A stretch of DNA of 64,000 nt from Methanobacteriota archaeon (lineage in GTDB: Archaea > Halobacteriota > Methanomicrobia > Methanomicrobiales > Methanomicrobiaceae), in assembly GCA_016841485.1 (NCBI GenBank), contig JAENZA010000005.1:1-64000 (forward strand), in the 5' to 3' direction. The notes under the pieces are model-generated. The model worked only from the letters and a program-made list of their open reading frames with translations, made no database searches and was not told the origin of the DNA. How positions within the stretch are numbered: the first letter of the stretch is position 1; the number at the start of each line of letters is the position of its first letter. A program made the position numbers and the translations under genes. Shown here piece by piece: positions 29,284-39,449 of this stretch.

Positions 29284-31557
29284 TTACACCTCATAGGCCA
29301 TATGAACGAGGTTTGCACAGATCACCCGGAGCATGAGCTTCCCCGGTGAAGGAGGGATATGCCGTGAGAACGCTTCCCATTCAGCCTCAATTTCCTCTAT
29401 GGCTTTTTTTGAGCAGTCTTCGAGAGCACCCGATATACGTACCAATTCGATACCTTCCCGGAGGACGGTTGCATCCGTCCTGAGTTCCGGGGTGCAGAGG
29501 ATGGCGCATAAACGGTCGGATCGTTTCCGGTCGAGCATATCGAGCGCACGCAGAATGACATAGGTCGGCTTGCCGTTTCTGAGATCCTCCCCGGGACTCT
29601 TCCCCCATGTCGGATCACCGGAAAAGTTCAGTACATCATCGATGATCTGGAAACTTATGCCCATGGTCCTGCCGAAGTGCAGGCATGCCGCACGGGTCTC
29701 TTGAGGTACTTCCTTTAGGATACAGGCAAGCTCGGCGACGCCTTCGGTTGCAGAGGCGGTTTTGTAGGCATACATCTGGAGCACCTGCTCATCGAGGCGT
29801 TCGTCTCTCCACCTGCTCAGAGTCGCGGGGGAGAGGTTTTTTGACCAGAATATGTCCTGCCCCTGGCCGAGATGGGCCCGAAGAGACGTATCGGTCATCA
29901 GCCGGAGCACCCGGTGCTTCTGGTCCGGGGTCAGGTCGCTGCACGAGGAGACAATGTTCTGGGGAAAGAAATACAGGGTACTGGCCGCATTGATGGCAAT
30001 ATCCGTCCCGTACCGCCGGTGGATGGCCTCGTCTCCCCGGCGGAGGAGGGATTCATCCTCGATATCATCGATGATGAGTGCCGCGGAATGCAGGAGTTCG
30101 GTCATCACGAAGAGCTTCTCCGTCTCTTCGGTGAACCGGACCCCCACCGCATCGGCGATGAGGATGCCGAAGATCGGGCGCCAGTGTTTTCCCTGGCGTG
30201 AGAGGAGGTCCCAGACGGGCCGGGAGATGGTCTGTGTAAACGGCGTGTAGTCGATGACGGGCTGGGATTCCCCGAAAAGGGCTGTGCACCACTTCTCGTC
30301 TATCTCCCGGGGGAAGAGCTGTTCGAGACGTTCATTGATCTTTGGCTCAAAACGTCCGACAAAATCGGATACATCGGCAATGAACCCGTATCCGCAGAGT
30401 TCCAGCTGGCCGCGTCCGGATATGTCATCTGTTCCTATGCGGCCGGAGACACGTCCCGACCCTTCCCAGAGCCCGCCATCCATCCCGATGATCTCGATCT
30501 CCTGCTCATCGATATCGGGGGTGAACCGCAGGGCCGCGTCAAGTGCGGGAATGGAAAATTCCCACTCGACGGGGTAATGGATGTGCGTCCGCGGGCTCTC
30601 CCATATACGCAGGGGCCTTACCGTTATCTCAGACTGCCAGGTTGCATTTCCATCCTTTGAAAAGAGGATGCAAAACGTCGAGACCGTCTCTTTTGACCGG
30701 AGATTTCGCCGGTGCATGAGCATCAGGTTGCGGCCGTCATCCAGCTGTATCCCGCACCAGTCCCAGCCGAGGGGATGGTAGCAGGGTTCGCTCTCTTCAT
30801 CCGCATGATCGATATCCTCTTCATCCAGAAACCACGTCGTCCCGCCCGACTGATAATCGCACCACGCCTCTCCGGAGACGGGCACCCCGCCTGCGATCCC
30901 CTGGAGCTTCAGGCGCGGGCAGGTAATATACTGCATCCCGATCTCATCCGGCGGGGCAAGGGTGGAGAGGTCGGTGAAGGGCATTTGCGGGACCATTGCG
31001 CATGAAATGGTTTCTCCATGCGTTGTGTCACGGAAGGTTGCGATGATCTCATCATCCACAAAAGAGATCCGGGCATCGTCCCACGTCACAGAGAAGGGGG
31101 TGCTCTCGATCTCCATCGTCGTCCCGGGGCAGGTGATGGGGGGGTAGAGGCCGTGTTCGGCAATTTCCCGCCGGATGGTATCACTGACGTACCTGCTCAC
31201 CCCGAGTTTGTCAGGGAAGGCATCGAGCTGTCCGAGGTACCATGTATGCAGCGGATTATCCAATCGCATTTCCCTGTGGTGAACCCCTGTCATGGTGTCA
31301 ACCACGGAGCAGAGATACATCGCACCGGGTATACTCTTTGCCTCACCGGGAATATTCCCGCCTTCCGGGAGACGAAGAGAAAAGGAACAGATCACGAAAT
31401 TTCGCCGTTCTATACCCTCACCCTCAAAAAACCCCTGCACATACCACCACCGGACAAAGGGCCCGTTCTCCTCCGGGGCCACCCGACAGACGATATCCGC
31501 TGGAAACCCCGGTGATCCGGTCCTCTCCGTATCTATTCTTGCCACCTCATTCCACAA
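29284..31557 (-). CDS. Fusion: CrtC/AttH lipocalin-like domain + polyprenyl synthase
   Basis: N-terminal CYHPLGWDWCGIQLDDGRNLMLMHRRN; C-terminal ALIIDDIEDESLLRRG (DDxxD) and FQIIDDVLNFSGD (second Asp motif). Confidence 0.8.
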   Translation of the reverse strand: MWNEVARIDTERTGSPGFPADIVCRVAPEENGPFVRWWYVQGFFEGEGIERRNFVICSFSLRLPEGGNIPGEAKSIPGAMYLCSVVDTMTGVHHREMRLDNPLHTWYLGQLDAFPDKLGVSRYVSDTIRREIAEHGLYPPITCPGTTMEIESTPFSVTWDDARISFVDDEIIATFRDTTHGETISCAMVPQMPFTDLSTLAPPDEIGMQYITCPRLKLQGIAGGVPVSGEAWCDYQSGGTTWFLDEEDIDHADEESEPCYHPLGWDWCGIQLDDGRNLMLMHRRNLRSKETVSTFCILFSKDGNATWQSEITVRPLRIWESPRTHIHYPVEWEFSIPALDAALRFTPDIDEQEIEIIGMDGGLWEGSGRVSGRIGTDDISGRGQLELCGYGFIADVSDFVGRFEPKINERLEQLFPREIDEKWCTALFGESQPVIDYTPFTQTISRPVWDLLSRQGKHWRPIFGILIADAVGVRFTEETEKLFVMTELLHSAALIIDDIEDESLLRRGDEAIHRRYGTDIAINAASTLYFFPQNIVSSCSDLTPDQKHRVLRLMTDTSLRAHLGQGQDIFWSKNLSPATLSRWRDERLDEQVLQMYAYKTASATEGVAELACILKEVPQETRAACLHFGRTMGISFQIIDDVLNFSGDPTWGKSPGEDLRNGKPTYVILRALDMLDRKRSDRLCAILCTPELRTDATVLREGIELVRISGALEDCSKKAIEEIEAEWEAFSRHIPPSPGKLMLRVICANLVHMAYEV

Positions 31558-31754
31558 AAGTCGTCATTGCGGGATATAAGAGTTAGGAATATGTAATCAG
31601 AAAGAACTGGAATGGCATTCTGGAAAGAGAGGTGAATGATTTCCTCCCGGTTTCACTGGTGGTTCGGAGGGCCGGATCGGGGGATATCGATGGTCTCTGC
31701 AGAAGAACGTCGTATCTCTTCCTCTGGCCATCCCGGCCACCTCCACCCCTCCCC

Positions 31755-34463
31755 TCAGGGGGCCGGGTGGTAATCACCGGCCCTCGTCTGAGGGGGGAGG
31801 AGCCGGACGATGCCGCTGCCCCCGTCAATCTCGACCCACTGTCCGTCTTCAAAGAGGTCCGTCGCCCGAAATACCCCCACCACACAGGGAATGCCGTATT
31901 CCCGAGCGATGATGGACCCGTGCTGCAGCAGTCCTCCCACCTCAAGAACGACCCCTCCGGCCGTGAGGAAGAGCGGGGTCCATCCGGGATCAGAGGCACT
32001 GATGACCAGGATGTCGCCCGGATGAACCTCTTTTTCGGCAGGGTGGTGAAGCACCCTGACCTGGCCGCGGGCGGTACCGGCGGAGACCCCGTATCCGCGA
32101 AGGTCACTGCCGTCCGCGACCTGTGCGGGAGAGTGCAGAATACGGCCGGTGGAGTCGATGACCGGCGGATAGCGGCGGACCGCATCCATCATTTCATACC
32201 ATCCTCTGTTCTCTGCGACCGTCCGGTGCATCATCATGTCCGGGTGGTCGAGCGCGGACTGGAGGTCCTGAAAAGAGAGGCAGAAGACGTCCTCTGTCGC
32301 ATGGATCTGGCCCCGCGATGCGAGACGCTCTCCTGCTGCAAGGGCCCGCCTGCGTACCCGTGATGTCACGAGGACAAGGTAGTATTTGTGGTCTTCCCGG
32401 ACGCCCCCGAAGGTATCGATGAGGGCATACATCCGCAGAAAGAGCTGTTCCCAAAGCCTGCCCTTCTTCCTGCAGAAGGTTTGCAGGAGGCGGCAGGCCT
32501 CCTCACGGCGGCGCCGTTCCTCTTCAAACCGTGCGGCCGGGCCGTCCCCCTGTCGTGAGGCCTCTGCGTAGTTTCGCAGCTGTGCAAGGATCTGTCGGGT
32601 TTGTCCGGCATATCCCGGTGACGCCGGGTCGATCTCCCGTGGCCCCCGAAAACCGTAGGTCTCCATAAAACGGGTCCATTCCGCCATGAATGCATCCGGC
32701 ATCTCCTCACGTTCTATTCTGTCAGCGAGAATGGTTGCGTCCTCAAAGACGGCCGGCCCTGCATGACGGGAAAGCCGGGAGAGGGAGAGGGCCATCTCGG
32801 TTGTCCGGTTATTGGGAAGGGCCCGGTCAACCCTGTCGGCAAGGGCCCGGCAGTCATCCGGTGCCTTCGCGAACATCCTGCGGATCACCATGCGGGCACA
32901 CTCGGAATTGATGAGGGTTGATCCGGTCTTCTCCTTCACCCACCAGACGATCAGGCGTCCCGCCCCCTCACAGAAATCAGTAAATGACAGGTCCTGCGTC
33001 TCGAGGTCGTCGAGGGCCGCCATGAATGCATCGGCAGATGCCCGGCATTCACATGATACCGCTTCCGGGGAGACAAACCCGTGTGCGGCATGGAGCAAGA
33101 GGTCGCGTGACTGCCAGAGCGATGCGGCCGTAATCCCGCGGAGAAGCGGGGGCCGTGCCGGACTCCTCCATTCCCGCGGGTCACAGGCCTGGATGATCCC
33201 GGCGGAGGATGCGTCCAGGCCACCGAACAGGAGGGCGATCATTTCCGGGTTCATAATCCAGAGAAGGTTGGAGACGTTGAGGTACATCCGTCCCTCCACC
33301 ACCTGGGCAATCCCGTTGGCGGCATCGCGGCCGACGCGGGGGTGACCGGTAAGCGCCTCAAGGGTGTAGCCCAGGACAAGGTCCATCCAGGATGACCCCA
33401 GCGGTGAGAGGGCACCCTGCATCCCGTGTTCGACCAGGGTCAGGTCCAGGTACATCCGTCCGGGCGAATCCCCGTGGGTACGCAGGATCTCCGGCAGAGG
33501 GATGAGGGTTGTTATCGGGCGGGCCTGGAGGAGCAGGATCTCCCCGTTCTGCAGGGCCCATTCGACATCGACGGGACACCCGTACAGCTCCTCCACCCGG
33601 CAAACGAGGTCCCGCAGGAGAACGGCATAGCGTGTCTCCAGGCAGAATTCATCGCTGCGGTAGTCATGGCGTTTCCGGACCTCTCCGTCGGGATCAAGAA
33701 AGAGGGCCGTCTCCTTTACCCCCGTCTTTCGTGTAAGAAACGTGGTCCCGCGCCTGGGCAGCACCAGCTCGTCGGGGGACGTCTGTCCCGAGACGATGCT
33801 CTCTCCAAGGCCCCACCCTGCGTTGATGACCACCTCTTCCCTGCTGTTGGTCACCGGGTTTGCTGAGAATGCGATGCCCGAGACGTCGGCAGGGATCATT
33901 TCCTGGACGATGACGGCCATCTGCGGTGCTTCGGGGCCGCAGCTGTTCCCTGGACGATAGGAGAGCACCCGCTGCTCAAAACAGGAAGCAAAGACTTCGC
34001 GTATTGCATCCTCAAGCCCTGCCGTCGGAACGCCAATCTTCGTCCGGTAGAGCCCTGCAAACGATGCCTCCCCGAGATCCTCGGCGGGCGACGACGAGCG
34101 GACCGCCCAGAGGCCGGTGCCGGGACCAAGGCGTCGGAGCGACTGTTTGAGGGCCTCCTGCTGGACAGGTGAAAACAGGAGGGTCTTGGAATGGTCCTGC
34201 AGTGCCTGCACGATGGAGTCGGGGACGGCATCTTCAGATGCCGCGAGGGTGCGCCAGGCGTCCGTTTCCCTGAGTGATGCAGACCACGGATCAAAGAACG
34301 TGGTGGGGAGCACACACCCGGGAGGGACCGGAAGGCCTGCCCTGCTCAGCCGCATCAGGGAGTATGCCTTCCCCCCTGCCTCCTCGATGGGTATGGGTTC
34401 ATCTTCCCCTGGGAAAAAGACCGGTTTCCTGTTCGTTTGCATCCGTCGTTCTCCTTGCACCAA
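31755..34463 (-). CDS. PEP/pyruvate-binding phosphotransferase (PEP synthase / rifampicin phosphotransferase-like)
   Basis: GGKAYSLMRLSRAGLPVPPG; AVRSSSPAEDLGEASFAGLY; C-terminal GGLLQHGSIIAREYGIPCVVG swivelling-His motif. Confidence 0.88.
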   Translation of the reverse strand: MVQGERRMQTNRKPVFFPGEDEPIPIEEAGGKAYSLMRLSRAGLPVPPGCVLPTTFFDPWSASLRETDAWRTLAASEDAVPDSIVQALQDHSKTLLFSPVQQEALKQSLRRLGPGTGLWAVRSSSPAEDLGEASFAGLYRTKIGVPTAGLEDAIREVFASCFEQRVLSYRPGNSCGPEAPQMAVIVQEMIPADVSGIAFSANPVTNSREEVVINAGWGLGESIVSGQTSPDELVLPRRGTTFLTRKTGVKETALFLDPDGEVRKRHDYRSDEFCLETRYAVLLRDLVCRVEELYGCPVDVEWALQNGEILLLQARPITTLIPLPEILRTHGDSPGRMYLDLTLVEHGMQGALSPLGSSWMDLVLGYTLEALTGHPRVGRDAANGIAQVVEGRMYLNVSNLLWIMNPEMIALLFGGLDASSAGIIQACDPREWRSPARPPLLRGITAASLWQSRDLLLHAAHGFVSPEAVSCECRASADAFMAALDDLETQDLSFTDFCEGAGRLIVWWVKEKTGSTLINSECARMVIRRMFAKAPDDCRALADRVDRALPNNRTTEMALSLSRLSRHAGPAVFEDATILADRIEREEMPDAFMAEWTRFMETYGFRGPREIDPASPGYAGQTRQILAQLRNYAEASRQGDGPAARFEEERRRREEACRLLQTFCRKKGRLWEQLFLRMYALIDTFGGVREDHKYYLVLVTSRVRRRALAAGERLASRGQIHATEDVFCLSFQDLQSALDHPDMMMHRTVAENRGWYEMMDAVRRYPPVIDSTGRILHSPAQVADGSDLRGYGVSAGTARGQVRVLHHPAEKEVHPGDILVISASDPGWTPLFLTAGGVVLEVGGLLQHGSIIAREYGIPCVVGVFRATDLFEDGQWVEIDGGSGIVRLLPPQTRAGDYHPAP

Positions 34464-34784
34464 ATGCTGTTCCGGCGTTTAACCCCTCTCCATCCGTGCT
34501 CGAAGGTTATAGATGCAGGATTGCAGCCTTGTGCATGGCAGGAGATGCGGTGAATCGGAAACCGGTCTCCTGCCCTGTATCTCAGGATGTCTATGCCCGG
34601 ACACAATGAAGGTGCCGGGTTCTCCTTTGCCCTGAGGGGAAGGTATCTCCTCCTCCTCCTCCTTTCATCACCATGTCTGGAGAAGCGAGCGGGTTCCTGC
34701 GTACGGTATCCCTCTCCGGAAAACCCGCCGGCATCCGACCGGAGACATTTTCATATGCCACGAGAATTCTCATGGTGATCGGAA

Positions 34785-35600
34785 ATGCAGAACTATCTCA
34801 GAGAATTGATCCTCAAGCATTGCCGGGCGATGGAGATCCCCATGGTGGGGTTTGCCGGGGTCGGGCGATGGGAACACCCGCCGTTTGTCCCGTGGATGCC
34901 GGAGGAGTTTTACCCGCAGTCGATCTTTCCCGAGGCCCAGTCGGTCATCGTGATCGGCCTTCCGGTCGACCTCCCGGTCCTCGAGACAGCACCTTCCATC
35001 TATTACCACGAGCTCTATACCACCGTCAATACCCTGCTTGACCAGTATACCTACCGCCTGGCTTCTTTTCTCAATGAGATGGGATACCCGTCCGTTTTTG
35101 TCCCCCGGGACGGGTACGGCGGCATCGAAGTCCTGCTCGAAAACCCCGTCGCCTTCTTCTCCCACCGCCATGCCGCCTACCTCGCCGGGCTGGGAACATT
35201 CGGGGTAAGCAACATGCTTCTGACCCCCGAATACGGGCCGCGGGTGCGCTTCGGGTCGGTGCTGACGGCCGCCGCCCTTCCCGAAGACCCTATCATGGAA
35301 GAGGACCTCTGCACCCGGTGCATGGCGTGTGTGGAACGGTGTCCTGCACGTGCGCTCGAAGAAGGCGAGTATCCCGCCACCCTGACCGATAAGAAGGCCT
35401 GCACCGCAAACAGTGAACGCCTGTATAAAAAGCGCATCGCCCCCTGCGGGATCTGCCTGAAGGTATGTCCGGTAGGAAGGGACCGGACCCATTTCCATCG
35501 TGAAGATATCGGGATGTATACGGACCGGGACGGGTATCCTGTCCATCACCGTGCCTGGAAGCATGTCCGTTCCTACGGAGGCAAAAAGGGCCTGCGATAG
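34785..35600 (+). CDS. 4Fe-4S protein, epoxyqueuosine reductase-like
   Basis: CTRCMACVERCPARAL and CGICLKVCPVGRD; GLGTFGVSNMLLTPEYGPRVRFGSVLT. Confidence 0.75.
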   Translation: MQNYLRELILKHCRAMEIPMVGFAGVGRWEHPPFVPWMPEEFYPQSIFPEAQSVIVIGLPVDLPVLETAPSIYYHELYTTVNTLLDQYTYRLASFLNEMGYPSVFVPRDGYGGIEVLLENPVAFFSHRHAAYLAGLGTFGVSNMLLTPEYGPRVRFGSVLTAAALPEDPIMEEDLCTRCMACVERCPARALEEGEYPATLTDKKACTANSERLYKKRIAPCGICLKVCPVGRDRTHFHREDIGMYTDRDGYPVHHRAWKHVRSYGGKKGLR

Positions 35601-35693
35601 AGGGGGGACCGGTCCCTCCAGGCCCGATCCGCTGCGGTGCCCGCCGTTCATCCCGAAACACGGAAGAGCGGGCGCCGGAGAGCGGGGGCGGGG

Positions 35694-36254
35694 CTATCTC
35701 CCCTGAGAAGTATGATTCCTTGCAAGTCGCATCAGTTCTGAAAAAAGAAGGTCCCTGACCTCCTGAAGAATGAACGCCTCGTCCATGTGGATAGAGCAGC
35801 TATCCTCTGTCAGGAACCTTGCCGGGGAGACCTGGATGGCATACGTGTTGGCCGTCCGTTCCCAGAACCAGTCGGCACTCCCGAACTGGATATAGTCCGG
35901 GTCCAGGCGTGCGATCGCCCGGAGATCCTGGCAGAGAAGGTGACCCCGCCGGCTCTCTTCGATGCAGAAGGCCATGTAGGCGATACGATAGACCACCTTT
36001 CTGTAGGGTGGCGCATCGGCCGGTAGTCGTTTGGTATTGTGGGTGTCCGGCTGGCCGCTGTGGACAAAATGGCCGTAGCAACTCTGGATGGTATAGCATG
36101 AGGGAACCCCTGCAAAGGCCCGGACCAGGGGCATCAGTGGAGGGTCTATCTCCCCGTTTCGTATGACCGATGCCAGGTCAGCGAGAGCTGCCTCGCGTTC
36201 CCGGGCGAATCCCGGGGAGGCGATCATGGGCCGGGGAGGGGTAAACGTCTCCAT
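35694..36254 (-). CDS. Conserved-type hypothetical protein
   Basis: 186 aa ORF; PSCYTIQSCYGHFVHSGQPDTHNTKRLP; no confident family. Confidence 0.5.
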   Translation of the reverse strand: METFTPPRPMIASPGFAREREAALADLASVIRNGEIDPPLMPLVRAFAGVPSCYTIQSCYGHFVHSGQPDTHNTKRLPADAPPYRKVVYRIAYMAFCIEESRRGHLLCQDLRAIARLDPDYIQFGSADWFWERTANTYAIQVSPARFLTEDSCSIHMDEAFILQEVRDLLFSELMRLARNHTSQGR

Positions 36255-36431
36255 GCAGGTGAAAATAGTTTCTCCATCGATAAATAGATGGGGTGTGGCG
36301 ATGGTGTGCTGAAGAACGCGGTGGTAATAGAACGGGTGATGCTGTTCTGTCGGAGGGAAATGGGGCGGTGTATCGGGTCCTGGACCTGCCGTATCTCCCC
36401 GGTGGGGAGGTCAGGTTCCCTCTCGGCCGCA

Positions 36432-37286
36432 TTATACGCGTACGCTCTCCTCTTTTCTCCACCATATCTTCACATGATGCGAGTGGCCGGGGATGGCAAG
36501 AGTGGTTCCGTCCCGTCCGGTATGGTCCTGAATATACTGCCTGAGCACGTCTCTTTGCGCGTCCGTTCCGGCAAGGACCTGGGGAGCGAAGTACTCCACC
36601 GCCGCATCCGGTGATGGGAAGGAGTAGGTATGGGAAAAGGGCGTTGAATCGATATTGGGGTATATACCCATGGAATAAAGCACATTATACATGACGTCGC
36701 ATTTCGGCGGTGTGGCAAACTCCCTGCCATGGAGTTTCGGCCACAGGGCAAGGGACATCATCTCCCATGGGGTGAGGCCTGCAAACCAGTAGATGGCCAC
36801 ATAGTCCGCGGAGGCATCGTTCATCTTCGCTATGGCATCCCGTATGTCCGGGACACTCAGGGAATTTTTGGCAAAGACGATGTCATACGGCCCCGTAAGG
36901 TCGGTGGTGCTATCGACCTCCTCCCAGAGTTTCTGTACCGCGTCCACGTTGTCTACGCCTTCGGCCGCAATATTCTCTTCCAGGACGCTATACATCCCGC
37001 CGGCCGGTTCGACGGCGGTGACATGGCGAACCCTGCGAGCGAGGGGGATGGCGATCGCTCCCGGTCCCGCCCCGATGTCCAGCACCCGGGATTCGGCCCG
37101 CAGCGGAAGGCCGTCGAGAATGGGACGCACACGGGTGTCCCGGTGTTCCTGTGACTTCCGGTAGAAGTCCCGGGCTGCGTCCTCGCTGTCCCAGTAGGCA
37201 GCCCCCGTCTGCTCCATGCTGGCATCCCGGTACCTGCTCCATTGCCTCTTCCATTCTTCGTTCCAGTCCGTCCCTTCCGGTTCCAT
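36432..37286 (-). CDS. Class I SAM-dependent methyltransferase
   Basis: Start refined to MEPEGTDWNEEWKRQW; SRVLDIGAGPGAIAIPLARRVRHVTAVEPAGGM. Confidence 0.8.
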   Translation of the reverse strand: MEPEGTDWNEEWKRQWSRYRDASMEQTGAAYWDSEDAARDFYRKSQEHRDTRVRPILDGLPLRAESRVLDIGAGPGAIAIPLARRVRHVTAVEPAGGMYSVLEENIAAEGVDNVDAVQKLWEEVDSTTDLTGPYDIVFAKNSLSVPDIRDAIAKMNDASADYVAIYWFAGLTPWEMMSLALWPKLHGREFATPPKCDVMYNVLYSMGIYPNIDSTPFSHTYSFPSPDAAVEYFAPQVLAGTDAQRDVLRQYIQDHTGRDGTTLAIPGHSHHVKIWWRKEESVRV

Positions 37287-37603
37287 CGTCTCTCTCCTCA
37301 GCATGGTATGGCGTAGGTGGTTCACCTCCCTCCCCATATGCATCGTCTTTTTTAAAAATACCGGCGAATCAGGTTGCCGGAGGGGTGCCTGCATGTCTTG
37401 GTTACGGTGCCTATGGCAGGATGAAGTGTGAGAATATATATATGTGCGTATAATTTCCGGACCTGTGCACACGCATGAAAATGAGGGACAGGTGCGGTCT
37501 GTGACGGCCCGTCCATGATCGTCCGGACTACCATCTGAAAAAATAGACATATCCGGCATTATTTTGCTATTTCCGTTGCAAACGGATACTGAGTTGAATA
37601 CGC

Positions 37604-38797
37604 GTGATCATACTGGATGAACCCTATGTGTCCCGTTATCTTGTGGATACGATCATTGCGATGGACCTTCCCGTTCTCAGAAATGCGACATCGGAGAGGC
37701 TGAATACGGACGGCCGGATGCATCTCGTCGATGATGATGAATTCGTCCGACTGATAAAAAAGGGCAAGGACGCCCGGATGTATACCAACTCGGAACATGC
37801 TATCGGGTGGATAGCAGGGCACCTGGAGGGGACGGAGATTGCCCGGGTCATTGCGCTCTTCAAGGACAAGGCGGCGTTCAGGGAACGTATCCGGGACCTT
37901 TACCCCTCGTTTTTCTTTTGTGAGGTGCCCTTCGGTGCACTGGATGACCTCGACGTTACGACGCTTCCGAAGCCGTTTATCATCAAACCGGGGGTCGGCT
38001 TTTTTAGTGCCGGGGTGTACATGGTCGGGACCGATGAGGAATGGGGCGGCGTCCTGGAGGCCATCAAAAAGGAGACGAAAGAGATCTCAGAGAACTATCC
38101 TCCCGAGGTCTGTGATGCGGGGGCCTTTCTCATTGAAGAGTATATCCCCGGGACGGAGCTTGCGGTGGATGCGTACTTCAATGCCGACGGGAAACCGGTG
38201 GTCCTCAATATCCTCACTCACCTCTTCTCGTCCGATGATGATGTGGACGACAGGGTCTATCTGACCTCGCTGCAGACGATCAGGGACTACCTTGAGCCGG
38301 TCAAAGACCTGCTTTGCCGGATTCAGGTGCTGACGGGCGTCAGGAACTTCCCCCTGCATATCGAACTGCGGATGGATTCCGACGGGTCCGTCGTGCCCAT
38401 CGAGGTGAACCCGATGCGGTTTGCCGGATGGTGCACGACGGACATCGCGGACCACGCATTCGGCATCAATGTCTACCGGTCGTACTTTGATGGTACTGAA
38501 CCGGACTGGAAGCGTCTGCTGGAGGAGGACAACGGCGATGTCTATGCTCTCCTGGTCGTACAGCCTTCCGCAGATGCAGACCCCGGGGTAATAGACGGGT
38601 TCGATTACGATGCCTTTGTTGCCGGATTTACCGCGCCGCTTGAAATGCGGCCGGTTGACTATCCTGAGCATCCGGTCTTCGGATTTTTATTTGCCCGCAT
38701 GGAAAACGGCGTCCTGGCGGAAGCGGAGGCCTTCCTCCGGTCTGACCTGAAGGACGTTATCCGCTACAGGGACGAGAGCCAGAGCGCAGGTCGGTGA
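37604..38797 (+). CDS. ATP-grasp domain protein
   Basis: 397 aa, GTG start; LPKPFIIKPGVGFFSAGVYMV, FLIEEYIPGTELAVDAYFN, LHIELRMDSDGSVVPIEVNPMRF. Confidence 0.82.
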   Translation: MIILDEPYVSRYLVDTIIAMDLPVLRNATSERLNTDGRMHLVDDDEFVRLIKKGKDARMYTNSEHAIGWIAGHLEGTEIARVIALFKDKAAFRERIRDLYPSFFFCEVPFGALDDLDVTTLPKPFIIKPGVGFFSAGVYMVGTDEEWGGVLEAIKKETKEISENYPPEVCDAGAFLIEEYIPGTELAVDAYFNADGKPVVLNILTHLFSSDDDVDDRVYLTSLQTIRDYLEPVKDLLCRIQVLTGVRNFPLHIELRMDSDGSVVPIEVNPMRFAGWCTTDIADHAFGINVYRSYFDGTEPDWKRLLEEDNGDVYALLVVQPSADADPGVIDGFDYDAFVAGFTAPLEMRPVDYPEHPVFGFLFARMENGVLAEAEAFLRSDLKDVIRYRDESQSAGR

Positions 38798-38864
38798 AAA
38801 AGGGCATATCGCAGGCTCTTTTCTCCTTTTCTCCTCCTGCGGCCTTTCATACGGTTCTCTGGTA

Positions 38865-39449
38865 TTAATTGCCGTATTCTGATTTTGCCGAAGCTATCCT
38901 GCCCCACTGGACGGCCTTTTCACAGCAGATGCCGGCAAGGATGGAGAAGACAATCAGGTAGAACGTTACGACGGCGGTAAAGGCACCGCCGAAATAGTAG
39001 ATCATCAGGGGTATGAAGGGGAGTTTTACTGATCGCATATAAAGAAAGACGCCGGAAAATGCGATGCGCATCCCCTTTTCCTGGAAGTCGGCAAGCATCG
39101 AATACCAGACATAGACCGGGCCGGTTGCAATAATGCCCGCCACCATTGCAAGAAGCCATCCCTTGATGCCCGATTCATAACCAAGATGGCGGGCGATGGC
39201 CTGGGGACGGATGAAGAGGTCAACGAGAAAGATCAGGACGAATACCAGGGCAAGGACCGGCAGGATCTGGAGCATAATGCCGATAAAGGTCTGTACGGCT
39301 GCCATGAAGGTTTCATAATCGAGGAGTGCGGTTACCAGGTAGAGCCCGACCACAACTGCCAGGAAGATCAGGGTGAATTTCGAACCCCCGGCTCCCTTCT
39401 GCAGGCCGGGGCCGTTCCCCTTCCTTCCGTCCCCCTGCATCCGGTTCAT
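38865..39449 (-). CDS. Permease, C-terminal half of an ArsP/DUF318-like split transporter
   Basis: LGYESGIKGWLLAMVAGIIATGPVYVWYSMLADFQEKG. Confidence 0.65.
   Translation of the reverse strand: MNRMQGDGRKGNGPGLQKGAGGSKFTLIFLAVVVGLYLVTALLDYETFMAAVQTFIGIMLQILPVLALVFVLIFLVDLFIRPQAIARHLGYESGIKGWLLAMVAGIIATGPVYVWYSMLADFQEKGMRIAFSGVFLYMRSVKLPFIPLMIYYFGGAFTAVVTFYLIVFSILAGICCEKAVQWGRIASAKSEYGN

Noticed and set aside
34770-35651. 293-aa minus-strand ORF opposite the 4Fe-4S protein
   Set aside because: The plus strand has clear ferredoxin motifs; this ORF is a shadow.
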